From NCBI RefSeq assembly GCF_003086295.3, contig NC_092051.1, positions 6,998,810 through 7,062,809 of the forward strand: a stretch of 64,000 nt of DNA, given 5' to 3'. The first letter of the stretch is position 1, and every line of letters starts with the position of its first letter. Origin of the DNA: Arachis hypogaea (taxonomy: Eukaryota > Streptophyta > Magnoliopsida > Fabales > Fabaceae). Both the position numbers and the translations under genes were made by a program. The notes below the pieces were generated by a model, which was not told the DNA's origin, did no database searches, and was given only the letters and a program-made list of their open reading frames with translations. Of this stretch, positions 1-12,596 are shown piece after piece.

Positions 1-74
1 CATGGCTTGATCAGCACGTCCCCAAATTTGTCTCCTCCCTACCTACGAGATAAAACCAAACAGGATCAGAAAAA

Positions 75-3000
75 TCACAATTTATCAACAAAATTCAATT
101 CTAACATTTCCAAACTGTTTCTCAAAGAGCAGAATCTATCTTCACACAAGGGTTTAGTAAAAATGTCAGCAAACTGTTCTTCGGATTTTACAAATTGAAT
201 ATCAATAGTTTTCTTTTGCACAATGTCTCTAATAAAATGATATATAACTTCAATGTGCTTAGTTCTAGAGTGCAGAACAGGATTTTTTGAAATGTTTATT
301 ACATTCATATTGTCACAAAATGAGGGTATGCTATTGATTTTCAATTTATAATCCTCCAACTGAGTTTTCAACCAAATTAATTGTGAACAACACGCAGAGG
401 CAAATATATGTTCAGCTTCGGCTGTGGATAGAGCTACATTGGCTTGTTTCTTACTTGACCACATGTTTAGTGAGCTTCCAAGGAAGCAACACATTCCGGA
501 TGTGCTCTTTCTATCCACCCGATCTCCCGTATAATCTGCATCACAAAACTCTACTGCACAAAAGTCATCAGATTTAGGATACCATAAGCCATAATCACAT
601 GTTCCCTTAATGTATCTAATGATTCTTTTGACAGCTGAAAGATGGGATTCTTTTGGATGATATTGAAATCTTGAACATACACCCACACTTTGAACAATAT
701 CCGGTCTAGAGGATGTAAGATACATGAGTGAGCCTATCATTCCTCTATACCGTGTTTCATCCACATCTTTGCCATTTTCATCTTTTTCAAGTTTAGTATT
801 TGGATGCATTGGTGTTCCCATAACTTTGGAATTTTCTAGGCCAAATTTATTGATTAATTCTTTAGCATATTTTTCTTGGTGAATAAAAATGCCACTAGAA
901 GTTTTTTTAATTTGGAGACCAAGAAAGAATGTTAGTTCTCCCATTAAACTCATTTCAAACTCACTAGTCATGAGTTTTTCAAACTCTTTACACAAGGAAT
1001 TATTGACCAATCCAAACAATATATCATCCACATAAACTTGAACAAGAAGAATATCATCATTAAACACTTTGATAAATAAAGTAGTATCGGTGGTACCCAT
1101 TTGAAAGTAATTTTCCAACAAGAAGGTGCTAAACCTTTCATACCAAGTTCTAGGAGCTTGCCTAAGCCCATAAAGAGCTTTTGAAAGTTTGAAAAGATGA
1201 TTTGGAAATTCTTTATTTTCAAAACTAGGGGGTTGTGCCACAAATGCTTCTCTATCTATAAATCCATTAAGAAAATCACATTTGACATCCATTTGGAACA
1301 TTTTAAACCCCTTGTGAGCAGCATAGGCAAGAAGCAACCTAATTGCTTCCATTCTTGCTATGGGGCAAAAGACTCATCAAAATCTATACCCTCATCTTGA
1401 TCGTAACCTTGGGCTACTAATCTAGCCTTGTTACGAACAACACTACCATCCTCACCCAATTTATTTTTAAAAATCTACTTAGTACCCATTACCTTTTTAC
1501 CATTCGAATTAGGTACAAGTGTCCAAACCTCATTCTTTTCAAATTGAACAAGCTCCTCTTCCATGGCTTTAACCTAAGAGGGGTCTTCTAGGGCTTGCTT
1601 CACATTGAGATGCTCTAATTGGGACAAGAAAGCAACATTGCTTTGATCAACTTGCTTCTTGCTTGAGGATCTAGTGGTCACGCCTTGGGAATGATCACCA
1701 ATGATAAAATCATGGGGGTAACCCTTCATAAATTTTCATTCTCTTGGCCTTGGAGGTAAGGATTTGCCTTGATGAGCTTCAACATTCTGATCTGTTCCGG
1801 ATTCTCTTACTGGCTCAGGAGACAAAATGGAAATGTCTCCTCCATCCTGATGAGACATTTCTGGACGGACAGAATCTTCACTTGGGACAGTCTTGGGATT
1901 TTCTTCACTAACTTTCTGGTTCACAATATCCTCACAACCTGCATCATCTTCTACCACAACACTAGGAATTGAATTAGTATCACAAAAAGAAATTTGTATG
2001 GATTCCTCTATGGTTCTATGTTCTTTGAGGTAAATTCTATAAGCTTTGCTAGTGGTGGAGTATCCCACAAACATTCCCTCATAGGATTTTGGATCAAACT
2101 TTCTAAGATTTTCTTTATTATTAAGCCCAAAATATTTGCATCAAAAAATGTGGAAGTACTTAAGATTAGGAGGGGTTCCTTTCCATAGCTCATAAGGAGT
2201 TTTCTTTAACCATTTTCAAATGATAGTCCTATTCAAAATATAACAAGCTGTATTTACAGCTTCAGCCCATAGAAATTTTGGAACCTCATTTTCACATAAC
2301 ATAGCCCTAGTCATTTCTTGAAGGCTTCTATTCCTTCTTTCAACCACCCCATTTTGTTGAGGTATTCTAAGACATGAAAAATTATGAGCAATTCCAAAAT
2401 CATCACAGAATTTTTCAAAATCTTGGTTTTCAAATTCTTTTCCGTGATCACTTCTCAAGTGGGCAATTTTCAAATCTTTTTCATTTTGAATTCTTTTGCA
2501 AAGAGTTGAAAAAGCATGGAAAGCATCATTCTTATGAGTTAAGAAAAGTACCCAACCGAATCTAGAGTAGTCATCCACCACCACGAATCCATAATATTTA
2601 CCTCCTAAACTTTGAATTCTTGTTGGACCAAAAAGATCAATATGCAACATCTCTAGTGGCCTCTTGGTGGAAATTTCATCTTTAGGTTTAAAAGAGGATT
2701 TTACTTGTTTGCCTAGTTGACAAGCATCACAAGTAATATCCTTATCAAATTTAATGTTGGGAATTCCTCTCACCAAGTTCTTTTTAACAAGTTTAGAAAT
2801 TTGGTACATGCTTGCATGACCTAATTTCTTATGCCATAGTCATTTTTCAGATTCAAGTGAGGTAAAGCATGTTACTTTTTTATCTTTTAAATCCTCAAGA
2901 GTCAATCCATACACATTGTTACATCTTTTGGCTTCAAACAAAGTTTCACCAGATTTTTCACAAATAACTAAGCAATCCAATTTTCTAAAAATGACTTCAT

Positions 3001-4315
3001 ACCCAAGATCACATAATTGGCTAATGCTTAGTAAATTATGTTTCAAAACATCAACAAAAAGAACATCATTTATAAAAGAAGAGAAACTTTTACCAACTTT
3101 TCCAATGGCCACTATTTTTCCTTTTCCATTATCACCAAAAGTGACAAACCCTCCATCATATTCATCAAGCTTAATGAAGAAGGTTGCATTTCCGGTCATG
3201 TGCCTAGAACATCCACTATCCATATACCACATATTGTCCTTTCGCTTGGATGCTAGGCAAACCTGCTCAACATGATCAGCCATAAGGCAGGTTTGAAACT
3301 TGGTTTCTGATTCTTCATCTTCATCAGAATCGTTCTCCAAGTCTTCCCAAGAAGCCATGAGTCCCTTCCTCTTTCCCTTTTTCGGCTTCTCTTCCTTCTT
3401 TAGCTTAGGACAATCAGATTTGAAGTGCCCAGTATCCTTGCAGTTGTAGCATATCACTTTGCTGGAATCTTTCCTTGGTTTTCTTGAACCGCTTCCTTTG
3501 TTCCTTTCCTTGAGTTTCACCATTTTCCTGAATTTTTTTGCAAACAAAACAAATTCATTTTCAGAAGAATAATCACTGGATTCATCATCCAGGGGGTCAA
3601 TAACAGATTTGAGAGCCATTCCTTTTCTTTTAGTATCTTTTTTCAAATATGTATTTTCAAATGCAAGTAAATTTCCTCTCAGATCATCATAAGTCATGGA
3701 ATCAAGACCACTACTCTCAGATATCACTATAGCCTTAGTTTCTCACTCTTTTATGAGACTTCTCAAAATTTTCCTCACAAGCACAGATTCAGGATACGTG
3801 ATCCCCATAGCATCCAAGCCATTGATGATGATGTTGAACCTTTTGAACAGATCATCAATTGATTCTCCTTTCTTCATTGTGAACATTTCATACTCTCTGT
3901 TTAGCATGTTTATTCTGGTCTTCTTCACTAGGGTTGTGCCTTCATGAGTGACTTGTAATTTATCCCAGATTTTCTTTGTTGTTGTGCATCTTGATACCCG
4001 TCGGTATTCTTCGAAACTGATTGCACAGTTGAGCAAGTTGATAGCTTTGGCGTTGAGCTCCACCTTCTTTTTGTCTTCTTCGGTCCAGCTGGCTTCACCC
4101 TTGAGAGAGACCACATCATTAGCCCCTATGGTGGTTAAAAATTGAGGACCTTCTAGGATTATTTTTCAGAGTTTGTAATCTACTGATTTGACAAAAATCT
4201 TCATTCTTTCCTTCCAATACGTGTAGTTCTTTCCATTGAAGAGAGGAGGTCTGTTGCTTGACTGCCTTTCTGTCAGAGTGTAGGCCACCAGGTTTGAGCC
4301 ACTGTTTTCTGCCAT
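75..4315 (-). pseudogene. Copia gag-pol polyprotein, decayed
   Basis: The reading starts at an ATG at 4315 (MAENSGSN). It continues through gag (a UBN2-like segment around 4114-3743), a CCHC knuckle (CYNCKDTGHFKSDC, about 3455-3415), a protease with the DSG-type site (WYMDSGCSRHMTG, about 3225), integrase (2809-2216, with HIDLFGP, DDYSR and QQNGVVERRN), reverse transcriptase (1352 down, with YVDDI near 1030) and RNase H ending in FADIFTKPL. In-frame stops lie at 4166-4168, 3743-3745, 2840-2842, 1574-1576 and 1475-1477, each where the family has tryptophan. Further stops lie near 2215 and 2140, and a one-base frameshift near 1362. No full polyprotein can be made. Confidence 0.92.
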
Positions 4316-4344
4316 CAGGATCTTTTCTCCAAGCGGTAAAGCTT

Positions 4345-4357
4345 GGTCTCAATACCA
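4345..4357 (-). other. Primer-binding site of the copia element
   Basis: On the minus strand the 13 bases read TGGTATTGAGACC. They sit 30 bases upstream of the gag ATG and just inside the presumed LTR end. The sequence resembles the initiator-tRNA-Met complement (TGGTATCAGAGC) used by most plant copia elements, with a few mismatches. Confidence 0.65.
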
Positions 4358-5090
4358 ATTGATGGTTATCAATGGCTAAGAGAAAGGGGGGTTGAATCTT
4401 AGCCACTTTTCACTGAATAACTCGTGCTGCCCTTTTAAAATGCTTAAGGAGATATTTCTGCTTTTTGTCTCGTCACTAGTCAAGAGACTTTTTCTTTTTG
4501 TCTCGTAACCAATGAGGAGATAATTTTCAATTTTGTCTCCTGCGAACAGAATCAGAATTTGAGTAGAATAGAAAGAGAGAATCACACCCAGAAGTATCCT
4601 GGTTCAACTGCTAAGTGCAGTGCAGCCTACATCCAGTCTCCATCACAACAATGATGGAATTTCACTATAATCAAACAGATTACAGACACCAATTCTCCCT
4701 AGGAACTACCATTTCTATCCGGGACAAGGCCAGAATCTATCCCCAATCCTGAACTTGACTTGGTCACCTACCAAGCTTTTAACTGCTAAGTGCTAACCCA
4801 ACTTGAAAGGGAATTCCCACAGAATCATGAAACACAACACAGATGTACAAAGGACCTCTAGGACATCTATGGCTTTTTCTTTTTAATTTTGTATACTCTG
4901 CTTTTTTCCGCTTTATGGCTTTTTCATACAAACCTCACTGTTTGCCTTTTTTCATGAGACTCAAGACAGACAAAACTAAACAGAAAAATACAATATGAAA
5001 CACATTGAAGGAGAAAAGAGTAAAAGTACAGAATTCTCATAGCTACCCAAGCTAACAAAGTGAAAGAGATTTATTGTTTATCTTGTTTTT

Positions 5091-6961
5091 TACTTGATTT
5101 TTTTTTTTGCAGGTATTGTTCGTGTGGTTGCTGATTGTTTACCCCAAAAATTGGGTGAAATAGTTTCAAAATTTAAGAAAAGTAGTCATATGACCTATTG
5201 TTGGTAGTTGCTAACAATTTCTTGTAATAAGTTCCAATGATTTATGGGAACTCCTAGAAGAGTTGGAGGGCCACTTTAATTTTGATTTTATATGATTCAT
5301 CATTAAATTGAGATGTGAACTCATCATATTGGACCACATTGATCCAAAATCTATGCATACCACCACCTTCACCATTATCCGTTGTTATGTTTGAATGGGT
5401 CAACCTCTGGGCCTGAATTTTAGTATGATTCAATTTTGGAGTTTATTTTCAAATGTTCCATTTTTGTTATTACTAGTGGTCCAAATAATCTTGTTATTTT
5501 ATTCATATTAATGACTATCTACATTTGATTAAAAAAATATTTAATCCAAGACCATAAAAAAAAATTATAAACAAGTCGTTTGAGTTTGCTGAGGAATAGA
5601 TTGGTGGGGAGTTCTTTGGTTGTTGATGGCCTTAAAAGTGACTAGGGGTTGTTTGGTATCTAGTTTACTCTTTATCTTTGTATCTCCTTTTCACTGTTCC
5701 ATTCTGTTGTGTTGAGCTCCCTTTAATTCAAAAAAAAAATCATAAAAAAAAAATTGTAAATGTGTTTAGCAACTTACTCGTTTATTTATACAATAATGTT
5801 GAAGAAAATGAGACATTAGTGGCTCATTATTCCTCCAACAGAATTGATTAGAATTTCAGCATTTTGTTGCTTGGCACAAAAGTCCCAAGCCTGAGTCAAA
5901 TGCAATCTCTAAAGCAACCTAATTTTGCTTTTAGTGAACCAATCACGCTTCATTTCTTAACTTTTGATTCACAAGATTAAGCTTACGTGGCCACCCTCAA
6001 TTGTCCTTTTACACAAAAAAATTTTCAAATTAATCAATATTTGTTGAGCAAACGGCGCACATATGAAATCCATTGAATTGTTCCTTACTCAGATGATTAA
6101 ACTTTGGACTCTCAACTTGTGACTCGTTAAACCCCATCATTACAATCGGACAACTATATATTACATTATATTATTAATAATTTATTTGTTAAAATTGTAT
6201 TAAGATTTTATTTACTATAGAATGATGCCAAGTTACACATGTTCTTATTATCATTGGTTCATAGGAACGGTCGGGAACTACTAATATTTATTTGGTTAAC
6301 AAATTATAACATGTTCAAATATGATTGAATAGCATCGTACTGAAATTAATTTTCAATAATAAAATCTTTTTTTCTAAAAAAAATTAATAGAATTTTAGTA
6401 AATAATATTTGCATGCATAGATATTGAGATTGAATGTGATTCGAAATATATTTATATGAAAATGAAAAGTGAGGTGCAGCCAACAAACTAAAAATTCCGT
6501 CAATATATAAGTCATTGTTGATTGTTCATAATAATGTTACGAATCACATTTTCGATTGTAATCTTACTCACCAAGACATACAGCTAAAATATAAGACTCA
6601 TAATCACTGAAATAAATTGACATATGTAATGGATCAAGCTTTGAGACATGGCTATTCTTCATCTATTAAATTAAAATATTTAAACTAAATTGGGTTGGTC
6701 AAATGGTTAGTTCACTAGTCCGTTTAAACAAGTGTCAAAAGATTTGAATTTTTCGCTTTATACATGTAGTAATTCATTAGCCAACAATAAACTTTTAAAT
6801 AAAGTTTCGATCTGCTATGAATTAATCCTTGAACTGTCAGACTAAAAAATACCGTAAAAAAATTATTTTTCAAAATTTAAATATACCTTTAATGAAAAAG
6901 AAAAAAACAAAGTAACTCTTCAATAGATAAATTAGTTTCACTTCAATAAGTAGAATTTTTC
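5091..6961. other. Intergenic, no gene seen
   Basis: AT-rich sequence with stops in all frames and A/T runs. A segment near 5560-5750 ends in an A-rich run and could be the tail of an old retroposon, but nothing in it can be named. Confidence 0.5.
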
Positions 6962-8095
6962 GGGGCAAATCACATAATAAAACTAATTGGAGGACAAAAT
7001 TGTATGAATTTTTTAAATCAAAACACGTTATTGTTGAGTTTTCGAACTTAATGCTCCACCAGCTCTAACAGAAATACTCCTCCTTATATCATCATTGTTG
7101 CATTATCAATCGTGGCGGGCTCTACATCATCATCATTTTGTAGGACACCTTCCACCACATCTAATTCTCCAACCGCCCTAAAAATCAGAATCATAACAGG
7201 AGTATTCATGTTAGCATCTAGTTTTGCGATCTCATCGCGGTATAGATCAGCTGCGAAAGATGGAGATGCCACCAAATCTCCGACAGATGCAATTACAGGC
7301 AGAGATGAAGACGCAACAGTAGGGTTGAACTGGAGGCTGCTGCCATTGGTACTTATTGATGATTTCGGTTTGATCCTTTTGAGCTAAAAACTACATCCAC
7401 AAACTTTGCCAATAGTTCAGGGATTCTCACATTGAGAAACTGGCGACGACAGTAAAATAAAACTTGTCTTTGTCATTATCTATCACAAACAAGTTGTACT
7501 TCACCCCATCGCAAACTATAGAAATCGAAATTTTGTAATATAACTTCTCTATCCGTTTCATTCTCTGTAATCTCAATTTCTGTAGAACGGTATTTTAAAA
7601 ATCAACAAGGCTCCTAGAAGTTTTAATAAAGACATTCAACAGATCTTTATTAGTAAATTTTATATCCGATTGTGTTTTTTCTCAATCGTGCCTTTGTAGT
7701 ATATAAGAACTAAAAAACTCTCTTCATTAGTCATGGTGAATTTATTTCAATTAAACACTCTGATCCTATTTATATAGCACACGCTCCTTAAGTAAATTGA
7801 ATTAAATCAATTCGATTTACCATGATCTGCTCCTTGTGTAAATAAAATCATATAGATTCGAATTACATATATTAACATATATTAACGTCTTTTAACATAA
7901 ATCGAATTAAGTTAATTCGAATGATCCTAAACCTTAATAAATTTAATTAAATTGTTTCAACTTACATACGGTAAAGATAAATCAAAATAAACTGCTTCGA
8001 TTTACATAAAATTAGTGCGTCCATATAACATTTTTTATTTTAGGAGATGTTTATAATTTTGTACTCTAATTGATTTTTTTTATGTGATTTGCCCC
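6962..8095. mobile_element. Inverted-repeat DNA transposon, non-autonomous (about 1.1 kb)
   Basis: The left end starts GGGGCAAATCACATAA (6962) and the right end finishes with the matching inverse TTATGTGATTTGCCCC (to 8095). The match extends about 55 bases inward with scattered differences. Inside, near 7080-7380, is a GC-richer stretch with an open minus-strand frame (…DLVASPSFAADLYRDEIAKLD…, stop near 7084) that looks like a degraded coding fragment of a larger element. The 7780-8010 part has several AATTCGAATT-like motifs. No clean target-site duplication is visible. It is probably Mutator-like by its long inverted ends. Confidence 0.6.
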
Positions 8096-8305
8096 ATGTG
8101 CTACCAGTTTTTTCTTTTTTTCTTTTTAATCACTATCTCTTTAGCACAAGTTTAGTTGAGATTAAAAAGTAGTAGGTATTTTATCTTTTTAATTAGAGAT
8201 GTTAAATTTGAGTTCTAACGATAAATAAATGTTTTTTATTATGAGATCTTTATCTCCTTCAAATTACTTATATCGAATTATATCACATAGATCAAAATAT
8301 CTATA

Positions 8306-8833
8306 GAGTAAAGTATCATTTTTGTCTCCAACGTTTGGGATAAGTTTTATTTGTGTCCCTAACATTTAAATCGTCCTATTTGTATTCTTAACGTTTATAA
8401 AAGTGATTCAATGTTATCCTACTATCAATTATACTGACAAATCAGATTATATTTTTCAATTATTCTCACTTAAATATATTCATTCTCAATTAAGTTTCAT
8501 TTGGATGTGTTCGATTTTAATATTATATTTACTATTTGTGTTTAGATTCAATTATGTCCTTAAAAAAGTGAATTATGTAAATGTTGTAGGAATTAGTTTC
8601 AACATTTGATGAACTATTTTTCGGAGTATATCATCGATTCTATCCCAGACATTTGTATTCTAACTTAAAGAAGAGATTTTTAAAACTCAAACTAAAGCGC
8701 TCATGATGTGTAATTGTCGGTAGGATAACATTGAATCACTTTTACAAATGTTAGAGATACAAATAGAACGATTTAAACGTTAGGGATACAAATAGAAACC
8801 CCAAACGTTAGGGACAAAAACGATACTTTACTC
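8306..8833. mobile_element. Mutator-type MITE with long inverted ends (528 bp)
   Basis: The outer 110 bases or so at each end are inverted copies (left GAGTAAAGTATC at 8306, right GATACTTTACTC at 8833). Flanking 9-base repeats are ATATCTATA (8297-8305) and GTATCTATA (8834-8842), matching at 8 of 9. A 9-bp duplication and long inverted ends fit the Mutator superfamily. No coding sequence is present. The ends resemble those of the older element at 12288-19447. Confidence 0.8.
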
Positions 8834-8842
8834 GTATCTATA

Positions 8843-10254
8843 ATAATAATAACATATTGTTTATATTAAAAAATAAAAAAGAATCAATACAAATATCATT
8901 AGCATAAGTTCATATTTAATTTATGATTTAATTATTTAATATTATACATCTATGGCCCCACAAAATAAAATAATAATAAAATGCGACCTTTATGTGGGTT
9001 ATATTTTTCTATATTTTCCTTGTTACTTCAGCGTTAATTCAGTTCTGGTTTGTGTCTATGCCTTGTTGAGTTCTTCCTGCACTCTAACCTAGTTATCCCC
9101 TTTCACTCATCAAAGTCTCAATCTTTGAGCTCAAAATCTCTTCTTCCTTCATCTTCCTGATCTGGGTCTTTGCTTTCTCTATCTTAGATCAAAATTTTCT
9201 ACCACTTTTTACCTTTCTGTTATGCCTCACTTCATAGCCATTCACAGAAAAGCCATACCTTTCATCTGGGTATGCTCGGTTTCTATATCTGCATAATCAG
9301 AACCTTTTTGTTGGTGTAAAATGGGTTGTTTTTGATATGCAGAGAAGTGTTACAAGATACAAGGTTAGCCTCATTTCTATTTCTATGTTTCAAACAGTGT
9401 TTTTATTTTGGCTGTGTTCTGATTCTGATTACTTTCATCATCTATTTGGTTCCGCACCATGAACTTGGAAATTGGTATAGATACTTGTTCCTTTCGTTCT
9501 ACATACATTTCTTGTTGCTTGTATTTGTGTGTGTGGGTGTTTGTTTGTGTGTTTTTGTGGTTTATTGGAACTGAAATATGGTTATTTTGTTTTAGCTTTT
9601 ACTCATCTATTGCCTAAAAGATGGAGTTGGATTCATTTGTTCCGTTTGGGATTATGTGATCTGTAAAATTGTGGTTTAATCTTTTGCTAAGGTGAATGGC
9701 TTGAAATTGGATTTTGATATTTTCTGAGAAAGATGTATTTGTAATTTATTTAGTAGAAGATGCAGATGATTTTATCCTTTGATTGGTTGTTTTAGAATTA
9801 CTTACATAGTAGGATGCAGTTCCAGTACTTGAGAATGATGTATCTAGATTGTGTTTAAGCCTTGAGGTTTCTGCTAGTTCTTTTGATGATGTTCATTGAA
9901 AAGGCTTAGCATATGAACAATTCTTTTAGCTCACATCAGAGTTATAACTGAATTCTTGATATTCCATCAGTAAAAAAAGTGTTTTAGAAATTATAACTGA
10001 ATACTAGATCTTTGTCACCATTGATTTTAATACAATAAACAAATTATTAGTGCAAGTGAAAATTACATTTGAGAGAATCTGCCAAAGAAGTGGTTTGCAT
10101 GTAGGCTGTAGCATTGCTCAATATAGATATTCAGGTTTAGCTATTCTCCTGTAAAGTTCATGGTTTGTTTCAGTTCGACATCTTCCATTGTCATTCAGTT
10201 AAATGGTCTTAATTTGGGTTTTTAAGTATGTTGTTTTTTGTTTTCTGTCCACAG
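8843..10254 (+). other. Promoter and 5'-UTR region with leader intron(s) of the 10.3-kb gene
   Basis: A C/T-rich stretch at about 9080-9260 looks like a plant 5' UTR. A donor-like GTATGC near 9269 and an acceptor CTGTCCACAG ending at 10254 bracket a leader intron of about 1 kb. A small extra leader exon near 9343-9364 is possible. The intron is T-rich and has no good coding frame. Confidence 0.5.
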
Positions 10255-10304
10255 ATTTCTTATTAGAGATACTTAGTACACTTTGTCAACATTGTCCTTT
10301 AACT

Positions 10305-10727
10305 ATGGGTAGAGGCAGAGGGAAAGGGAAGAAGGACACTGTTATTGTTGAGCCGGAGGATCCTAGAAATGGCGAAGAGGAGAAACTTCCAGCTTTCAGA
10401 AGAAGAGGTAGACCAATAAAGCCGCTGATGGATGATGTTGAAGAAGTAGAAGCAACTGAAAATATAGAGAAAGATGAGGAGATTGTGATTGGTAACGAAA
10501 ATGGTTCAACCAAGGATTTGAAAACTCAGGTTATCACAGTAAACAAAAGGAAAAGAAAGAGGTCTGTACAGACTAAAGAAAAGAAGGATCTGACGAAGGA
10601 GGAGAATGGCAACCAAGTAAAGCCGAACCCAGATGATTCTGTAAAGCCTGCTGGATTTCGGCATAACGGGAGCAGGCGCAAAAACAAGCCTCACCGCGCT
10701 GCTGAAGCTGGTGTAGACTGCAAGTGA
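10305..10727 (+). CDS. Small basic nuclear protein with AT-hook-like motif (At2g42190/At3g57930-like)
   Basis: A single-exon frame of 140 residues starts MGRGRGKGKK. It has a basic start (residues 2-10), an AT-hook-like RRRGRPIKP (32-40), an acidic middle (44-60), a nuclear-localisation-type cluster KRKRKR (81-86) and a basic tail. An in-frame upstream extension exists from about 10203, but the acceptor at 10254 and the family-like MGRGRGKGKK start favour 10305. No enzyme fold is visible; a chromatin or DNA-binding role is only inferred from composition. It lies about 12 kb upstream of the SPL9-like gene, matching its position next to SPL9 and SPL15 in Arabidopsis as I recall it. Confidence 0.75.
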   Translation: MGRGRGKGKKDTVIVEPEDPRNGEEEKLPAFRRRGRPIKPLMDDVEEVEATENIEKDEEIVIGNENGSTKDLKTQVITVNKRKRKRSVQTKEKKDLTKEENGNQVKPNPDDSVKPAGFRHNGSRRKNKPHRAAEAGVDCK

Positions 10728-11180
10728 GTAAGGTTGACATCTGGTTTTTAAGGCCGAAGAATTGCTGGAAACTTGTTATCACAAGACACAGTCCATTGGC
10801 TGTGTAAGACTTGTTGTGGTTGCTTATTGTCATTCTTTTTTTTTTTTTCTTTTTGAACAACTCTATTTGCTATTTTCAGAAAACTGGCAAAATCTTAATT
10901 TTTCGGATTCATAATGGACTATGTTTCTTGTAGTTATAGAGCTACTATCACTAAAAGGAACTATGGAATTTTGTAGATATTCTTTAATCACAAGTTGAAT
11001 TTTCCTGTTTACTTGAAATTGCTTGTATGTGATGTGTTGCTTGAGTTGGCCCTGGAATCTAACTATGAATTAGAATCTTTTACACTAGGACTTGTACTCT
11101 TGATTCGTCTGGTATTTTCACATGTAATTCTTATTTATATTTCTTGACTTCTAACATAGAAAAGTTGAATAAACTTATGT
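10728..11180 (+). other. 3' UTR and downstream spacer of the 10.3-kb gene
   Basis: The T-rich sequence after the stop includes a long T run near 10838 and no further coding frame. The transcript end is not marked by a clear signal. Confidence 0.4.
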
Positions 11181-11189
11181 GGAAATATA

Positions 11190-11500
11190 AATCTTCCTCT
11201 AAAGTCAAAGCGTTTGGACTTTGGAGTGCAGCTTTTAATTGGATTAACACTAATCCCATGCTCCAAAGGCGCTTAAGAGCAGGCCTCTAAATGCTTTCTC
11301 CCACAATATGTGCATAATCTGTGGTTTTGGACTCTCACCTTTTTCATGCTAATTATTATGGGTGTGCTCTATGGACTTGTACCTATTTCTTCTCACTAAG
11401 TTTGGAAGAAAGGTAGATGATAGACCCAAGAAGACGATTCATGAGGTAATCAAAATATGTAGACAGAATCACTATAGACGATCGATAAGCCAACTCTATC
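11190..11500 (+). pseudogene. LINE reverse-transcriptase zinc-finger (zf-RVT) fragment
   Basis: The plus strand reads SSKVKAFGLWSAAFNWINTN, then PMLQRR…LSP…CAICG, with stops. This pattern (KVKAF…W…N…LQRR…C..CG) is the conserved C-terminal zf-RVT segment of plant non-LTR retrotransposons. It is short and broken and is not related to the intact LINE at 26-31.7 kb in any obvious way. Confidence 0.55.
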
Positions 11501-11836
11501 TAGTGGGATAAGGGTTTGATATTGTTGTAAATTTAGAAGATTTGGCCCTCTAAAGAAATTAAGATTCTATGGCAGAACTTAATTGGTTTATCCCTTTAGG
11601 TGAGCATGTCTCATCCATTTTTGTACATTTGCTTCTCTTCCATTCAAATATAATTTTTTTTTCTATACATATAACAAAAAATTCTGACTATGAAGTAAGA
11701 GGACAAGAGTTATACAGTGTACCTAATAGGTTGAGTTGTCTTCATTAAAGTAAATTTGGCAAGTCACATGATTTCATATGGTGCCATTATTAGTTGTGTT
11801 GGTAAAAATTCTGAATTCCAACTGCATTACCTTCAG

Positions 11837-12012
11837 GTACTGATGAAAATAAAGTTGATAATCTCACACTTCCAAGTTTCAAGTTAGAAGCTGTTGTGTT
11901 GTTGCAATCGTTATTAATGAGTAGTGTACGGGCACAGTTATTGCCCATATTTGAAGAATTAAATGCTGTATTAGGAAGTAGATGGAAATTGCAGAAAATG
12001 TTGGTTGATTAA
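11837..12012 (+). other. Exon-like open stretch, unrecognised
   Basis: After an acceptor-like TTACCTTCAG, the frame split by one base reads GTDENKVDNLTLPSF…LLPIFEELNAVLGSRW…LVD and ends in TAA (12010-12012), 58 residues in all. It looks more protein-like than its surroundings, but no donor exon was found upstream. It could be the last exon of a lost or captured gene. I do not recognise the family. Confidence 0.3.
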
Positions 12013-12596
12013 CACAATGCCACAATTCATGATCCGCAGCTACTTACTTTTGCCTGTAAGGAGCAGTGCTTGCTAAGAAATCGGATATACCCTCTGCGGT
12101 TTCTAATCACTTTTTTGAATTGGTGTACATTTTTTTGCATATGATATATGTCACATTTATCATATGTTTGTTTTAGTTTGTTTGACTAGCTTTTACATTA
12201 CATACTTTTTCTTTTAAAAAAATGTTATATATAAATTGAAAATCAGTCACTAAATTAGTTTTTATACATTTATAAAATATATATATAGGATAAAGTATTA
12301 TTTTATTCCCAATATTTATATCGAATCCTAATTTGGTCCGTAACGTTTCAAATATCTTATTTCAGTCCTAAAAATTTCAAACGTCATATTTTAATTCTAA
12401 CAAAGTTTTAAGCGATTCAATGTTATTTCACTATTAAATTTAATATAAACAATTTGCATATTGAAGAACCAATAGCATTCGATTTTAATATGTAAATAAA
12501 ATTGATTTACCAATGATCACTGGTAGGATTTGGAGTTTTATACAAAAAGAAAATTGAGAAGAATAAGTGTTACAAAAAAGTTTTGGTTATGTTGTC

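Larger units (their letters stand above)
1..5090 (-). mobile_element. Ty1/copia LTR retrotransposon, 3' end outside the window
   Basis: Read on the minus strand, the order is primer-binding site, gag, CCHC knuckle, protease, integrase, reverse transcriptase, RNase H, which is the copia order. The element runs off the left edge, so the 3' LTR is missing or only begun. The stretch from about 4358 to 5090 upstream of gag is probably the 5' LTR; it has features I associate with legume copia LTRs, but its outer end could not be fixed because the partner LTR is not visible. The coding part is broken by many stops, so the copy is dead. Confidence 0.9.
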
